Positions 24,218-32,514 are shown, counted from the first letter of the stretch. The stretch is 33,683 bases of DNA from Streptomyces sp. NRRL F-4489 (GCF_001509485.1 NZ_LLZI01000262.1:1-33683); one strand, 5' to 3'. A program made the numbers and translations. Notes: generated by a model not told the origin, from the sequence alone.

Positions 24218-24835
24218 TCAACGCATTCCGTGCGTGCCCTGCGCGAGAGGGTTGAGGAGCGGGCGGTTGCGGCACAGGGCGAGCGTGCAGCCGGCGGCGA
24301 ACAGGCAGGCGGCTTCGGCGATGCCGAGGAGGGAGGTGGCGTCATGGACCGGCCACGCCCAGGGCGCGGCGGAACCGCCTGGCCGGCGGCCGGCGGCGGC
24401 GCAGGCCAGGGGCAGGGCCGCGACGCAGATCATGGCGATGCCCGGGCCGAGCAGTGTGCGGACGATCAGCGCGCAGCCGAGGAAACCCAGGCAGTTGCGA
24501 GCCAGCGATACCGCCTCGGGTCGATCCCAGAGGAGGTGCGCGGTGGCTCCCAGCACGGTGGTGAGGGCGGCGAATCCCAGGCACAGGGCCGCGTTGCGGA
24601 GCCCGGCACGGCGCCGGGCGACCTCCTCGATGAAGGCGTCACCGCGGTCGATGCCGTGGACGAGCAGCGCGACGGGGACGACTCCGAGGATTTCCGTGAT
24701 CAGAAGCCGGCCGGAAGCGCCGACGAGCGCGGGGACCGGGATGGCCTCCTGCCGCAACCAGACGGCCGCGCCGTACACCGCGAGGGTCGCGGCAGCCACC
24801 GCGGGGGCGTTCTTGGCTTTGAGCCACCAGATCAT
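24218..24835 (-). CDS. ABC transporter-associated integral membrane protein
   Basis: The product has 205 residues with about five or six hydrophobic helices, beginning MIWWLKAKNAPAVAAATLAV and including LLITEILGVVPVALLVHGI, AALCLGFAALTTVLGATAHL and ALIVRTLLGPGIAMICVAAL. Its ATG overlaps the TGA of the upstream permease (ATGA), so the two are translationally coupled and likely form one complex. It is probably a second permease subunit of the ABC exporter encoded just upstream. Family identity is not certain, and the substrate is unknown. Confidence 0.72.
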   Translation of the reverse strand: MIWWLKAKNAPAVAAATLAVYGAAVWLRQEAIPVPALVGASGRLLITEILGVVPVALLVHGIDRGDAFIEEVARRRAGLRNAALCLGFAALTTVLGATAHLLWDRPEAVSLARNCLGFLGCALIVRTLLGPGIAMICVAALPLACAAAGRRPGGSAAPWAWPVHDATSLLGIAEAACLFAAGCTLALCRNRPLLNPLAQGTHGMR

Positions 24836-26163
24836 CGCGCGGCCTCCTCCTGCCCGCGGGGCGCGGGGACCGGGGCCGGCCGGGTGGTGCAGTCGGTCAG
24901 GGCTCGGTAGTTGCGCGTGAACCAGGCCAGTTGCTCACTACGTGGGGCCCGCAGGACGCGGGCGGCGACCGCGTTCGCCTCCGGCCCGTATCGGCCGGCC
25001 ATCAGCCGGGGGTCGGTGCCGGCGGTCAGCGCGAGCCAGACAACCGTCGGTGCGTAGGTGTCTTCCGTACCGGAGGAGCGCCGGCTGTCGGCGCAGGCGG
25101 CCGGATCGGCGGGCAGCAGCGCGGCGCCGACTCCCGCGCGCACTTCGGAGGGCGTGGGATTCCGCCACAACCCGATGAACGCGGGCCCGTGGCTGGCGTT
25201 CGGGTCGTGATCGGGGTTGGGACTCGTGTCGGAGCCGGCGGCCATGGTGAGTGCGGTCGGTACGGTGAGGCCGGCCTGGCGGAGGCGGTGCAGGGCGTCA
25301 GCGGCGTGTTCCCGGATCATCGCGGGCGGGCCGGCCTCCGGCCACAGGCATATCTTCGGCGCGTCCCCGGCGCACACCAACACGTCGGTGCGCCGTGCGG
25401 TGACCGGGTCGGCAGGCAGCCCGTAGGCGAGACCACCGCTCCCGGCCAGACCGACCGCCACCGCCGTACAGACCAGGACGGTGCGGGTGCGGCGGGCAAG
25501 GACCGTCAGGGCGGCCACGGCGGCCGCGATCACCCCCAGTGCCAGGACCAGCGCGCTGGCGGCCGCACGCCAGTTGAGTGCCCGGTCCAGTGAGCAGCAG
25601 GAAGTCATCCCACCGGCCACCATGTGCCGCAGCCACAACGGCTCCATCGCCGCCGGGTACGCCATCACCGCGAAGCTTCCGAGCAGTGCCAGGGGCACGC
25701 TCAGCACCCGTGGCAGCCGCCGGCCGAGCAGGAACCCGGCGAACGAGTGGGCTGCCAGCAGGCTCAGCCAGATCAGGACCACGCCCAGGACGGTGCCTGG
25801 CGGAGGTACCACCGCACCGAGGTGACCTGCGGAAACGGGCACAGCCAAGGCGACTGCCATGCCGAGCGCGCCGAGCGCGAGGACCGGCACCAGGAGGGGA
25901 AGGGCTACGCCGGTCCAGGAGCGGGCGGGGGCCCAGTGCGCCACGGCGCCGCGGGTGCAGCGGGCGCCTTCCCAGGCACCGGCGGTGGCGCAGGCGGGGG
26001 CGACGAAAGGCAGGGCGAAGCTGGCTGATCCCAGTGCGCTGGGCCAGTAGCGCGGGGTGACGCCGGCGGTCAGGTCGTCGGAGAGCAGCAGGACGACGAA
26101 CGCGACCAGGAAGGGGGCCAGCCAGATGGCGGCGGACGAGCGCAGGACGGTACGCCACAGCAC
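24832..26163 (-). CDS. ABC transporter permease-like protein with C-terminal extracytoplasmic domain
   Basis: The product has 443 residues. The N-terminal half holds about six membrane helices (for example WLAPFLVAFVVLLL, LPLLVPVLALGALGMAVAL, VLGVVLIWLSLLAAHSFAGF and ALVLALGVIAAAVAALTVLA). The C-terminal half is soluble and starts TDVLVCAGDAPKICLWPE, a pattern I associate with DUF7224-like domains of streptomycete ABC permeases; it contains several cysteines. The GTG at 26163 starts 3 bases after the ATPase stop, with AAGGAGG inside the end of the ATPase gene. It is the middle gene of a leftward operon of ATPase, this gene and a second permease. The substrate is unknown. Confidence 0.75.
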   Translation of the reverse strand: MLWRTVLRSSAAIWLAPFLVAFVVLLLSDDLTAGVTPRYWPSALGSASFALPFVAPACATAGAWEGARCTRGAVAHWAPARSWTGVALPLLVPVLALGALGMAVALAVPVSAGHLGAVVPPPGTVLGVVLIWLSLLAAHSFAGFLLGRRLPRVLSVPLALLGSFAVMAYPAAMEPLWLRHMVAGGMTSCCSLDRALNWRAAASALVLALGVIAAAVAALTVLARRTRTVLVCTAVAVGLAGSGGLAYGLPADPVTARRTDVLVCAGDAPKICLWPEAGPPAMIREHAADALHRLRQAGLTVPTALTMAAGSDTSPNPDHDPNASHGPAFIGLWRNPTPSEVRAGVGAALLPADPAACADSRRSSGTEDTYAPTVVWLALTAGTDPRLMAGRYGPEANAVAARVLRAPRSEQLAWFTRNYRALTDCTTRPAPVPAPRGQEEAAR

Positions 26164-26166
26164 GGC

Positions 26167-26910
26167 TCAGACCTCCTTGCCCATGAGTCGGGTGTAGGCG
26201 GCTTCCGCGCGTCGGCCTTCGGGTGTGCCTGCGGCGGCCAGCTTCAGGAACTCGTCGGTCGCGCCCTGGAAACGGACCTCGCCCTGATCGAGGAGGACCA
26301 CGTGGTCGTAGAGGGTGTCGAGGTCCTCGGTCTGGTGGGTGGAGACAACGACATGGAGGTCGGTCAGCAGGTGGTCAAGCACCTCGCGGAAGACGTGGCG
26401 TTGCGAGGGGTCGAGTCCTGCCGTTGGTTCGTCGAGCAGCAGGATCTCGCTGTTGTGGGCGAGCGTTCCGGCGATTCCCATCCGCCGCAGCTGCCCGCCG
26501 GAGAGCTGGTGGCTCTTCCGCTCCGCCAGACTGTCCAGTTTCACGCGTGCCAGGGCGTCCTTGGCAGCGGCCCAGGCATCGCTGCGGGACAGCCCCTTCA
26601 ACCAGCCGATTTACGCCACGTTTTCGCGTACCGTGAGGCCGGGCATCGGCTTGATGTGCTGCGGAAGCCAGCCCACCGCGCGGCGGTAGGCCGCCCGGCT
26701 CTTCGCCCGGGAGGGGTCGATACCGCGCCAGGTGACCGAGCCCTCGGTCGGTAAGATCCATGAGGCACCGATCCCCATCAGGGTGGATTTCCCCGCGCCG
26801 TTCGGCCCGAGCAGGACCGTGGCCCGGTGGTCCACGGAGAGGTCCAGCCGGTCCAGTACGGGCACTTTCCGTCCGTATCGGAAGGTGCACCGGGTGAAGT
26901 GCAGCGACAT
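26167..26910 (-). pseudogene. ABC transporter ATPase interrupted by an in-frame TAA
   Basis: The reading frame from ATG 26910 to TGA 26167 would give 247 codons, a normal ABC ATPase. It has MSLHFTRCTFRYGRKVPVLD, Walker A GPNGAGKST, the Q-loop LPQH, the signature LSGGQLRRMGIAG, Walker B ILLLDEPTAG and the H-loop STHQ. A TAA at 26613-26611 falls between VRENVA and IGWLKGLSRSDAW with the frame unchanged on both sides; relatives usually have Tyr here, so a TAC or TAT to TAA change is likely. An AAGGA precedes the start. A TTG at 26601 could allow separate translation of the second half. It may be a fresh pseudogene, a natural two-part ATPase or a sequencing error. The two permease genes downstream look intact. 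Confidence 0.85.
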
Positions 26911-27171
26911 GCCATCCTTGCTTTCCCGGGCGGATAGGGGGCGGCTGGGACCGGCACTCCGCGCCTCCCCCGCCGCCGATCCCGTCGTCCGGCGCCATCG
27001 TTGTCTTGCTACGTCATGGTGGCGGACGCGGCCACCGCCGTTGCGGTTCCAAGCCGGTGGCCCAACGCCCCGTCCTGGCCGGGGGTGTGGCACCTGCGGC
27101 GGCCCGGGTCCACCAGCGTTTTTCACCGGGCGCCTGGGTCCTGGCGCCGGGTGGGTGGTTGACTACACCGT

Positions 27172-28314
27172 ATGGATATGGCGCGAGCGTTCCCTGGCTG
27201 CGCGGAGGTGCCGAGTACGGCCCGCACGGACGCGCTGACGGCTGGTTGCACGGGCCCCGGCCGGCCTGACCCGGCGCCCCGGTCGGCACCCGCTCCCCCT
27301 CTCGATCCCGAACTGGGCGCGGTGCTGGCCGCGTTGGGGGATCAAGCGAGAGAGCCGCTCACCCCGGAGAACCTCGCTGCCTGGCAGCAGCGGGACGCCA
27401 CCGCCCGGCCCAGGCCGACCGTCCGGGAACTGCGGGCGGGCGGGCGGTTCGAGGTGGAGGAGTTGCGGGTCGGGGTGGGTGCGCCTGAGCCGCGGGCCGG
27501 GGCGGCCGCGCCGGATGAGCGCGAGGTGACGCTCGTGTGCGCCCGGCCCGCCGGTCTCGCCGGTCCGCTGCCGGTGCTGTACTACCTGCACGGGGGCGGC
27601 CTGGTCATGGGCAATGCCTGGTCGGTGCTGCCGCGCCTGCTGCGTGAATGGGCCCTGCCCCTCCCACTCGCCGTCGTCTCCGTCGAGTACCCCTTGGCAC
27701 CCCAGGCGCAGTACCCCATACCCCTGGAGGACTGCTACGCCGGACTTGTCTGGCTGGCCGCACACGCGACCGGACTGGGCCTGGACGCGGACCGGGTGAT
27801 CCTCGGCGGCAAGAGCGCAGGCGGTGGCCTCGCCGCCGCGCTCGCCCTGCTGACTCGCGACCGGGGCGGCCCCGTTCCGATCGGGCAGCTGCTGCTGTGC
27901 CCGATGCTCGACGACCGCAACACCACCCTCTCCAGTCACCAGATGGCCGGCCGGGACACCTGGGACCGGACCTCCAACGCCACCGCCTGGCAGGCGGCGC
28001 TCGGCGACCGCCGCGGTACGCCGGATCTGCCGCCGTACGCGGCCCCCGCCCGCGCCACCGATCTCTCCGGCCTTCCCCCGGCCTATCTCGACGTCGGGTC
28101 GGCCGAGACGTTCCGGGACGAGACCGTGGCCTACGCCAACGCGCTCTGGCAGGCCGGCGGCCAGGCAGAACTGCACGTCTGGCCGGGAGCCTGCCACGGC
28201 TTCGACACCCTCGCGCCCCAGGCAGCCGTCAGCCGGGACGCCCGCGACGCCCGTACCCGCTGGCTCCGGCGCCTGATCGACCGCCCCGGCGCGCACCACG
28301 ACCCCGCCCGCTGA
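27172..28314 (+). CDS. Alpha/beta hydrolase (HSL-type esterase)
   Basis: The product has 380 residues. YYLHGGGLVMG is the oxyanion HGGG motif. GGKSAGGGLAAALAL carries the nucleophile elbow G-x-S-x-G (Ser in GKSAG). DVGSAETFRDE supplies the likely Asp, and WPGACHGFD the catalytic His. This is the hormone-sensitive-lipase-type alpha/beta hydrolase fold, acting on short-chain esters in the cytoplasm. The first 45 residues are Pro/Ala-rich and atypical, so the true start could be downstream. The ATG at 27172 is preceded by a G-rich stretch. It is followed after 19 bases by an MFS transporter, which suggests one operon. Confidence 0.88.
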   Translation: MDMARAFPGCAEVPSTARTDALTAGCTGPGRPDPAPRSAPAPPLDPELGAVLAALGDQAREPLTPENLAAWQQRDATARPRPTVRELRAGGRFEVEELRVGVGAPEPRAGAAAPDEREVTLVCARPAGLAGPLPVLYYLHGGGLVMGNAWSVLPRLLREWALPLPLAVVSVEYPLAPQAQYPIPLEDCYAGLVWLAAHATGLGLDADRVILGGKSAGGGLAAALALLTRDRGGPVPIGQLLLCPMLDDRNTTLSSHQMAGRDTWDRTSNATAWQAALGDRRGTPDLPPYAAPARATDLSGLPPAYLDVGSAETFRDETVAYANALWQAGGQAELHVWPGACHGFDTLAPQAAVSRDARDARTRWLRRLIDRPGAHHDPAR

Positions 28315-28333
28315 GCACACGTCAGGGCACCGC

Positions 28334-29545
28334 GTGATCACGACCCAACCAGCCGCCTGGCGCCGGGCGGCGGTGCTCGCGGCCCTGATGCTGGCCGCCT
28401 TCACCTTCAACACCGCGGAGAATCTCCCGGTCGGCCTGCTGGACGTGATCGCCGGCGGGCTGGGCGTCTCCCTGTCCGCGGTGGGCTTCCTGGTCACCGG
28501 TTACGGTGTGACGGTCGCCGTGGCGTCGCTGCCGCTGGCGCACCTCACGCGGGCCGTGCCCCGGCGCCATGTCCTCGCGGGTCTGCTGGCCACGCTGGTC
28601 GTGTCCAGTCTGGTCGCGGCCCTGTCCACGTCGTACTGGCCGCTGCTCGCGGCGCGGCTGCTGACGGCGCTCGCCCAGGCGCTGTTCTGGGCGGTGATGG
28701 GTCCGGTCGCGGTGGGTCTGTTCCGGCCCGAGGTCCGGGGGCGGGTGGTCGGGGCGCTGTCGGTCGCCGGTTCGCTCGCCCTCGTGCTCGGTGTGCCCGC
28801 CGGGACGTGGCTGGGACGGCAGAGCGCCTGGCCGGTGCCGGTCGCCCTGCTCGCGGCGCTCGGGCTGGTGTGCCTGGCGACGATCGGTGCCCTGCTGCCC
28901 ACCTCGCGCCCGGAGGAAGGGCACGCGGCCTACGGCACGACACCCGACGCCCGCCGGTTCGCGACCGTCCTGGCGGCCGGGGCCCTGTCCGCCACCGGGG
29001 CGTTCGCGGGGTACACCTACCTCGTGACGTTCCTGGGCGAGGTGGGCGGGTTCTCCCAGGCAGCCGTCAGCGTCCTGTTCATGGTGTTCGGGATCGCGTG
29101 TCTGGCCGGGGTGAGCGTCACCGGCGCGTTCCTGGACCGCTTCCCGCTCGCCGCACTGGTCACCGCCGTCGCCACCCAGGCGGTGGGCATGCTCGGCCTC
29201 TGCGCGGCCGGGGCCCATCCGCCCGCCGCCGTACTGTTCCTGGTGCTGACGGGGGCCGCGCTCGGACCGGTGTTCATGGCCACCCAGCACGCGATGCTGC
29301 GGTGCGCGCCGGGCCGCACCGATCTCGCGCTGGCGGCCAATTCCGGTGCGTACAACGCCGGTATCGCGGCCGGCGCCGCACTCGGCGGCCTCCTCCTGCC
29401 GCTCGCCGGCGTACGCGCCGCCTTCCTCGCCGGCGGCCTCCTGACCGCCGCGGCCTGCACGGTGCTGGTCGGCGAGCGGCTGCTCCCCCGGAACGGCGCG
29501 GGCCCGGCCACCCGGCGCACCGGTCGAACTCCGCCGCAGCCATGA
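28334..29545 (+). CDS. MFS transporter (DHA1-type exporter)
   Basis: The product has 403 residues with about twelve hydrophobic helices. The opening ALMLAAFTFNTAENLPVGLL followed by GYGVTVAVASLPLAHLTR and RRHVLAGLL gives the typical first loop of the AraJ/drug-or-sugar exporter group. Later segments LFMVFGIACLAGVSVTGAFL and NSGAYNAGIAAGAALGGLLL fit the C-terminal six helices. It is a proton-driven exporter in the cell membrane, with unknown substrate. It starts with GTG at 28334, just after the hydrolase, and the pair may detoxify or export a modified ester. A 6-4-6 hairpin lies about 60 bases after its stop. Confidence 0.9.
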   Translation: MITTQPAAWRRAAVLAALMLAAFTFNTAENLPVGLLDVIAGGLGVSLSAVGFLVTGYGVTVAVASLPLAHLTRAVPRRHVLAGLLATLVVSSLVAALSTSYWPLLAARLLTALAQALFWAVMGPVAVGLFRPEVRGRVVGALSVAGSLALVLGVPAGTWLGRQSAWPVPVALLAALGLVCLATIGALLPTSRPEEGHAAYGTTPDARRFATVLAAGALSATGAFAGYTYLVTFLGEVGGFSQAAVSVLFMVFGIACLAGVSVTGAFLDRFPLAALVTAVATQAVGMLGLCAAGAHPPAAVLFLVLTGAALGPVFMATQHAMLRCAPGRTDLALAANSGAYNAGIAAGAALGGLLLPLAGVRAAFLAGGLLTAAACTVLVGERLLPRNGAGPATRRTGRTPPQP

Positions 29546-29606
29546 GCATTCCACGGTCCCGCTGACCATTCCAAGTGCCTGAGCACTCCAAGTCCCCGCC
29601 CCGCAA

Positions 29607-29622
29607 GTGCGGAAAACCGCAC
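29607..29622 (+). terminator. Short hairpin after the MFS gene
   Basis: GTGCGG-aaaa-CCGCAC forms a perfect 6-base stem with a 4-base loop, 61 bases past the MFS stop. It is short, so only a modest terminator. Confidence 0.4.
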
Positions 29623-29680
29623 ACCAACCGGGCGGTGAACCGCATACCCCGGCCCCATCCCCCCGCCTGGCGTGCAGCGC

Positions 29681-30360
29681 ATGATCGCCATGTCGGCCTC
29701 AGTGCCGCTTCTCACCACCGCTGCCGAGCCTGCCGGCGGCATCGCCGGCTGGACCGTCGACGTCATGGGCGCCCTCGGTGCCGCCGGCGCCGGGCTGACC
29801 AACCTCGTCGACACCGTCCTGCCGTTCATCCCCAGCGAGGTCGTCCTCCCGGTCGCCGGTTTCGCGGCCGGGCAGGGCCGTCTGAGCCTGGTCGCCGTCA
29901 TCGTCTGGACCACCGCCGGCTCCATCGCCGGCTCCTGGATCGTCTACGCCGCCGGCGCCCTCCTGGGCCGCGATCGCACCCGCGCGCTCGCCGCCCGCAT
30001 CCCGCTCGCCCGCCCGCCCGCCCGCCCGAGATCGACCGGGCCGAGGAATGGTTCCAACGGCGGGGCCGCGCCGCCGTGTTGGTGGCCCGCATGGTGCCGG
30101 TGGTGCGCAGTCTCATCTCCGTCCCGGCCGGCATCCAGCGCATGCCGCTACCGGCCTTCACCGCGCTGACCGCCGCCGGCAGCCTGGTCTGGAACACCGC
30201 GTTCGTCCTGCTGGGATACTGGCTCGGCGACAACTGGCGGCTGGTGGAGGAGTACGGGGGAATGGTGTCCAAGGCGGTGGTTGCGGTGGCGGCCCTCGCC
30301 GTCGCCCGCTGGTTCGTGGTGCGGCTGCGTCGCCGCCCGGGCGCCAGGCATCGCGCATGA
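29681..30360 (+). pseudogene. DedA family membrane protein, frameshifted at a (GCCC)5 repeat
   Basis: The first part (from ATG 29681 or 29690) reads MSASVPLLTTAAEPAGG, later VLPFIPSEVVLPVAGFAAGQ and IVWTTAGSIAGSWIVYAAGA. The second part, in another frame, continues EIDRAEEWFQRRGRAAVLVA, RMVPVVRSLISVPAGIQRM and WNTAFVLLGYWLGDNW to a stop at 30358-30360. Together they make a complete DedA-type membrane protein, a family tied to membrane lipid or proton homeostasis. The frame changes inside five GCCC units (30008-30027). Three or six units would restore one continuous frame. The gene may be off by slippage, recently dead, or miscalled in the repeat. Its TGA overlaps an ATG of the next frame. Confidence 0.85.
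30008..30027. repeat. (GCCC)5 tetranucleotide repeat inside the DedA gene
   Basis: Five exact GCCC units lie at the point where the DedA frame changes. The current 20 bases leave the two halves out of frame; 12 or 24 bases (three or six units) would join them. Confidence 0.95.
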
Positions 30361-30770
30361 GGGCCGTGCGTACGGCGGCCGGTCTGGCGCTCGGCACCGT
30401 ACCGGTGTGCGCGGCGCTGGTCGCCCTGGCCGCCTGGGCGTGGCGCGGTGGCGCCGGCCGGTGATAGCGGTGGCCGCCCTGGAGCGGCGGCGGGTGGCGC
30501 GGCGCGCCTGCTCGGCGGCGCCGCGCCGGACCAGGAGGCCACGGCCCCGGACGGTACGGCCCCGTACGGCACCGCTCGCCCAGGCACCGCCTCTCGCGCG
30601 CAGGCCCCCGCCCTCCCCGGCCGCATCGATCCGCGACGCGCCGCCGCGTATCTGTGGTGCCGCGTTCCCGTCGGGCTGCTCGGCGGCGGGGCGCTGTTCC
30701 TGCTGGCGGCGGGCGGCTGGACGACCGCCGCCGGCCTGGCGCGCTGGCTGGCCGGCCAGGACGTCGAAAC
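30357..30770 (+). pseudogene. Sensor histidine kinase N-terminal remnant
   Basis: Three frames together look like the membrane-sensor start of an actinobacterial two-component kinase. First comes MRAVRTAAGLALGTVPVCAA in one frame (30357-30464). Next is VIAVAALERRRVAR, an ERRR juxtamembrane motif, in a second frame (about 30461-30505). Last are RLLGGAAPDQEATAP and ALPGRIDPRRAAAYLWCRVP, then VGLLGGGALFLLAAGGW, a second helix, in a third frame to about 30757. The phospho-acceptor and ATPase domains are missing. The remnant ends where response-regulator sequence begins, which points to a deletion. The first ATG overlaps the TGA of the DedA gene, so the genes probably formed one operon. Confidence 0.6.
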
Positions 30771-31160
30771 GTCGAGCCCAGTTACGCCACCGAATTGCTC
30801 GCCGCGGACACCCGCGGCATGGGATATCTGCTCAAGGACCGGGTCGCCAGAGTCGAGGAATTCCTCTCCGCGCTGGAGCGGGTGCATACCCGGGACACGG
30901 TGTTCGATCCGGAGGTCGTACGCCGTATGCCGAGCCGTTCCCGCCATACCGACGAACTCGCCCTGCTGACCGACCGCGAACGGGCCGTGCCGGCGCTCAT
31001 GGCCCAGGGCCACACCAATACCGCCATCGCGCAGCAACTCTTCGTCTCCAGAAGCGCGGTGGAGAAATACGCCAACGCGGTTTCCGACGAGCTCCGGCTA
31101 CCGCGGGACAGCGGCACGAACCGCCGGGTCCTGGCGGTCCTGCGCTTGCTGGGAAGCTGA
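30771..31160 (+). pseudogene. LuxR-type response regulator C-terminal remnant
   Basis: The frame reads VEPSYATELLAADTRGMGYL, LKDRVARVEEFLSALERVH, DTVFDPEVVRRM and then the DNA-binding part LTDRERAVPALMAQGHTNTA, IAQQLFVSRSAVEKY and NRRVLAVLRLLGS, stopping at 31160. This is the end of the receiver domain, the linker and the LuxR/NarL helix-turn-helix of a response regulator. The phospho-acceptor aspartate and the receiver N-terminus are absent. The helix-turn-helix has ERAVPALMAQG where relatives usually have EREVLALMAEG, suggesting drift. The frame itself is open, but no start with a ribosome binding site is obvious at the junction, so I call it a remnant, not a functional protein. Confidence 0.72.
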
Positions 31161-31197
31161 GCATTTCGCCTTGCTCACCCCCGCTTTCCGTACGCCG

Positions 31198-31629
31198 TCA
31201 GGCCACCCCGGGCGGTACCCGAGTGGCCTGGTGGTAGTACATCCGCCAGCCCCCGTTCCCGTCTTCCCCGGCCCCGTCCGCCTTGCGCCAGATCGAACTG
31301 TGCCGCGTCCGGCGATCGCCGAGCACCGTCTCGAACGTCAGATGCACCAGCCCCGGCGCCAGCCGCACGCCCGACATCCGCGACGGCTCATAACGGGGCC
31401 CCTCCTCCGGACTACCCGCGATATCAGGCAATTCCGCGAGCATGGACTCGTACGTCCACCGCCGCCCCGACCCGCCGACCTCCACGAATTCCGGATCGAG
31501 CAGCCGCGCCGCCCGTTTCCGAGAGGACCTGACCCGCGGATCCATGAGCCGCGACTCGGCCGCGATCGCCTGCCTCACCTCTTCCGCGGCATCCTCGTCC
31601 TCCAGCCCCGTATCGCGGCCCACCCTCAT
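31198..31629 (-). CDS. NTF2-like (DUF4440-type) protein
   Basis: The product has 143 residues. EEVRQAIAAESRLMDPRVRS, RAARLLDPEFVEVGGSGRRW and later GLVHLTFETVLGDRRTRHSS with a final WRMYYHQATRVPPG match the SnoaL/DUF4440 NTF2-like fold, a cone-shaped small-molecule-binding barrel. Members act as small enzymes, binding proteins or ion-channel-like subunits; the role here is unknown. The ATG at 31629 is chosen because AAGGGGGA precedes it and an earlier start would overlap the upstream TetR gene. It lies 11 bases after the TetR stop, so both are in one leftward operon. Confidence 0.82.
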   Translation of the reverse strand: MRVGRDTGLEDEDAAEEVRQAIAAESRLMDPRVRSSRKRAARLLDPEFVEVGGSGRRWTYESMLAELPDIAGSPEEGPRYEPSRMSGVRLAPGLVHLTFETVLGDRRTRHSSIWRKADGAGEDGNGGWRMYYHQATRVPPGVA

Positions 31630-31640
31630 CGCGTCCCCCT

Positions 31641-32372
31641 TCACCGTGCCCGCTCGTCGATAAGCGCCGCCAATCCGTCCAGAATGCGATGCAGGCCGAA
31701 TTCCCATGCCTGGTCCTGCCCCCCGGAAGCGGCCACCGACGCCAGGGCCTGACTGAGCGCGGGAAAGCGCGCACCATGCTCCCGCATCAACTCCCCCAGA
31801 ACCGCCCCCAGTTGCTCCTCCGCGTTGCCCTCGGCGCCGCCCTCAGCGCCTGACGCGGCACGAGCCTGCTGAGTGATACCACGCACATGGCTGACGAGCA
31901 GCACCGCCGCGTCCATCCGTTCGGCGCCGGTCAGTCCCGTACCGTCCAGCGCGGCGACGGCACGCTCCATCCAGGACAGCTCCCCCGGGCCCATCACCCG
32001 AGGCCCGACGGTGACCTCCAGCACCCAGGGGTGCCGCCCGAAAACATCGGCCAGGCCGCGGGCCCACTCCTCCAGCTGCTCGCGCCAGTCGCCACGGCGG
32101 CCCTCGCCCTCCGGGCAGGGGCCGATCGCGGCGTCCACCATCAGCGCGACCAGCTCGGCCTTGCCCGGCACATACCGGTACAGCGCCATCTTGGTCACAC
32201 CCAGTTGCGCGGCGACCCGCTGCATGGAGACCTCGGCCAGCCCTTCCGCGTCGGCGAGTTCGATGCCGGCCCGCGCGATGCGGTCCAGATCGAGCGTCGG
32301 CCTGGGCCCCCGCGCCGGCTTGGCCCGCGTCCCCCACAACAGCCGTACGACAGCGGCCTGTTCACCACCCAT
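31641..32372 (-). CDS. TetR/AcrR-family transcriptional regulator
   Basis: The product has 243 residues. The DNA-binding domain spans about 28-75: LDLDRIARAGIELADAEGLA, then VSMQRVAAQLGVTKMALYRY and VPGKAELVALMVDAA are the standard TetR helix-turn-helix. The C-terminal part (for example GRHPWVLEVTVGPRVMGPGE) fits the TetR_C ligand-binding domain of regulators that sense drug-like compounds. The ATG at 32372 with GGAGGG about 8 bases upstream is chosen over upstream frames. It is divergent from an FAD monooxygenase gene, with two inverted repeats in the 142-base gap, so it probably represses both directions until a ligand binds. It shares an operon with the NTF2-like gene. Confidence 0.92.
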   Translation of the reverse strand: MGGEQAAVVRLLWGTRAKPARGPRPTLDLDRIARAGIELADAEGLAEVSMQRVAAQLGVTKMALYRYVPGKAELVALMVDAAIGPCPEGEGRRGDWREQLEEWARGLADVFGRHPWVLEVTVGPRVMGPGELSWMERAVAALDGTGLTGAERMDAAVLLVSHVRGITQQARAASGAEGGAEGNAEEQLGAVLGELMREHGARFPALSQALASVAASGGQDQAWEFGLHRILDGLAALIDERAR

Positions 32373-32450
32373 CACCGCACCCTCCGCCCTTGCCTGCCTC
32401 GCCGTACACCGCGCCGTGCACTGTCTCGCACCGCGCCTTGCCAAATGAAC

Positions 32451-32465
32451 TGTATCTACGGTACA
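32451..32465. promoter_or_regulatory. Putative TetR operator (TGTATCTACGGTACA)
   Basis: This imperfect 15-base palindrome pairs at 5 of 7 positions, with TGTA/TACA ends, and lies in the gap between the divergent TetR and monooxygenase genes. A possible -10-like AATAAAT follows at 32468-32474. The site is in the usual place for TetR autoregulation. Confidence 0.5.
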
Positions 32466-32477
32466 CAATAAATATCC

Positions 32478-32492
32478 GTGTCCGAGGGACAC
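32478..32492. promoter_or_regulatory. GTGTCC-gag-GGACAC inverted repeat
   Basis: Perfect 6-base arms with a 3-base centre lie 23 bases before the monooxygenase start codon, probably in its leader. It may be a second operator for the divergent TetR regulator or a small RNA hairpin. Confidence 0.5.
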
Positions 32493-32514
32493 AGTTTCTG
32501 AGTGGAGGACCACC

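Noticed and set aside
31158..31177. TGAGC / GCTCA arms between convergent genes
   Set aside because: A 5-base stem with a 10-base loop is too weak to call a terminator.
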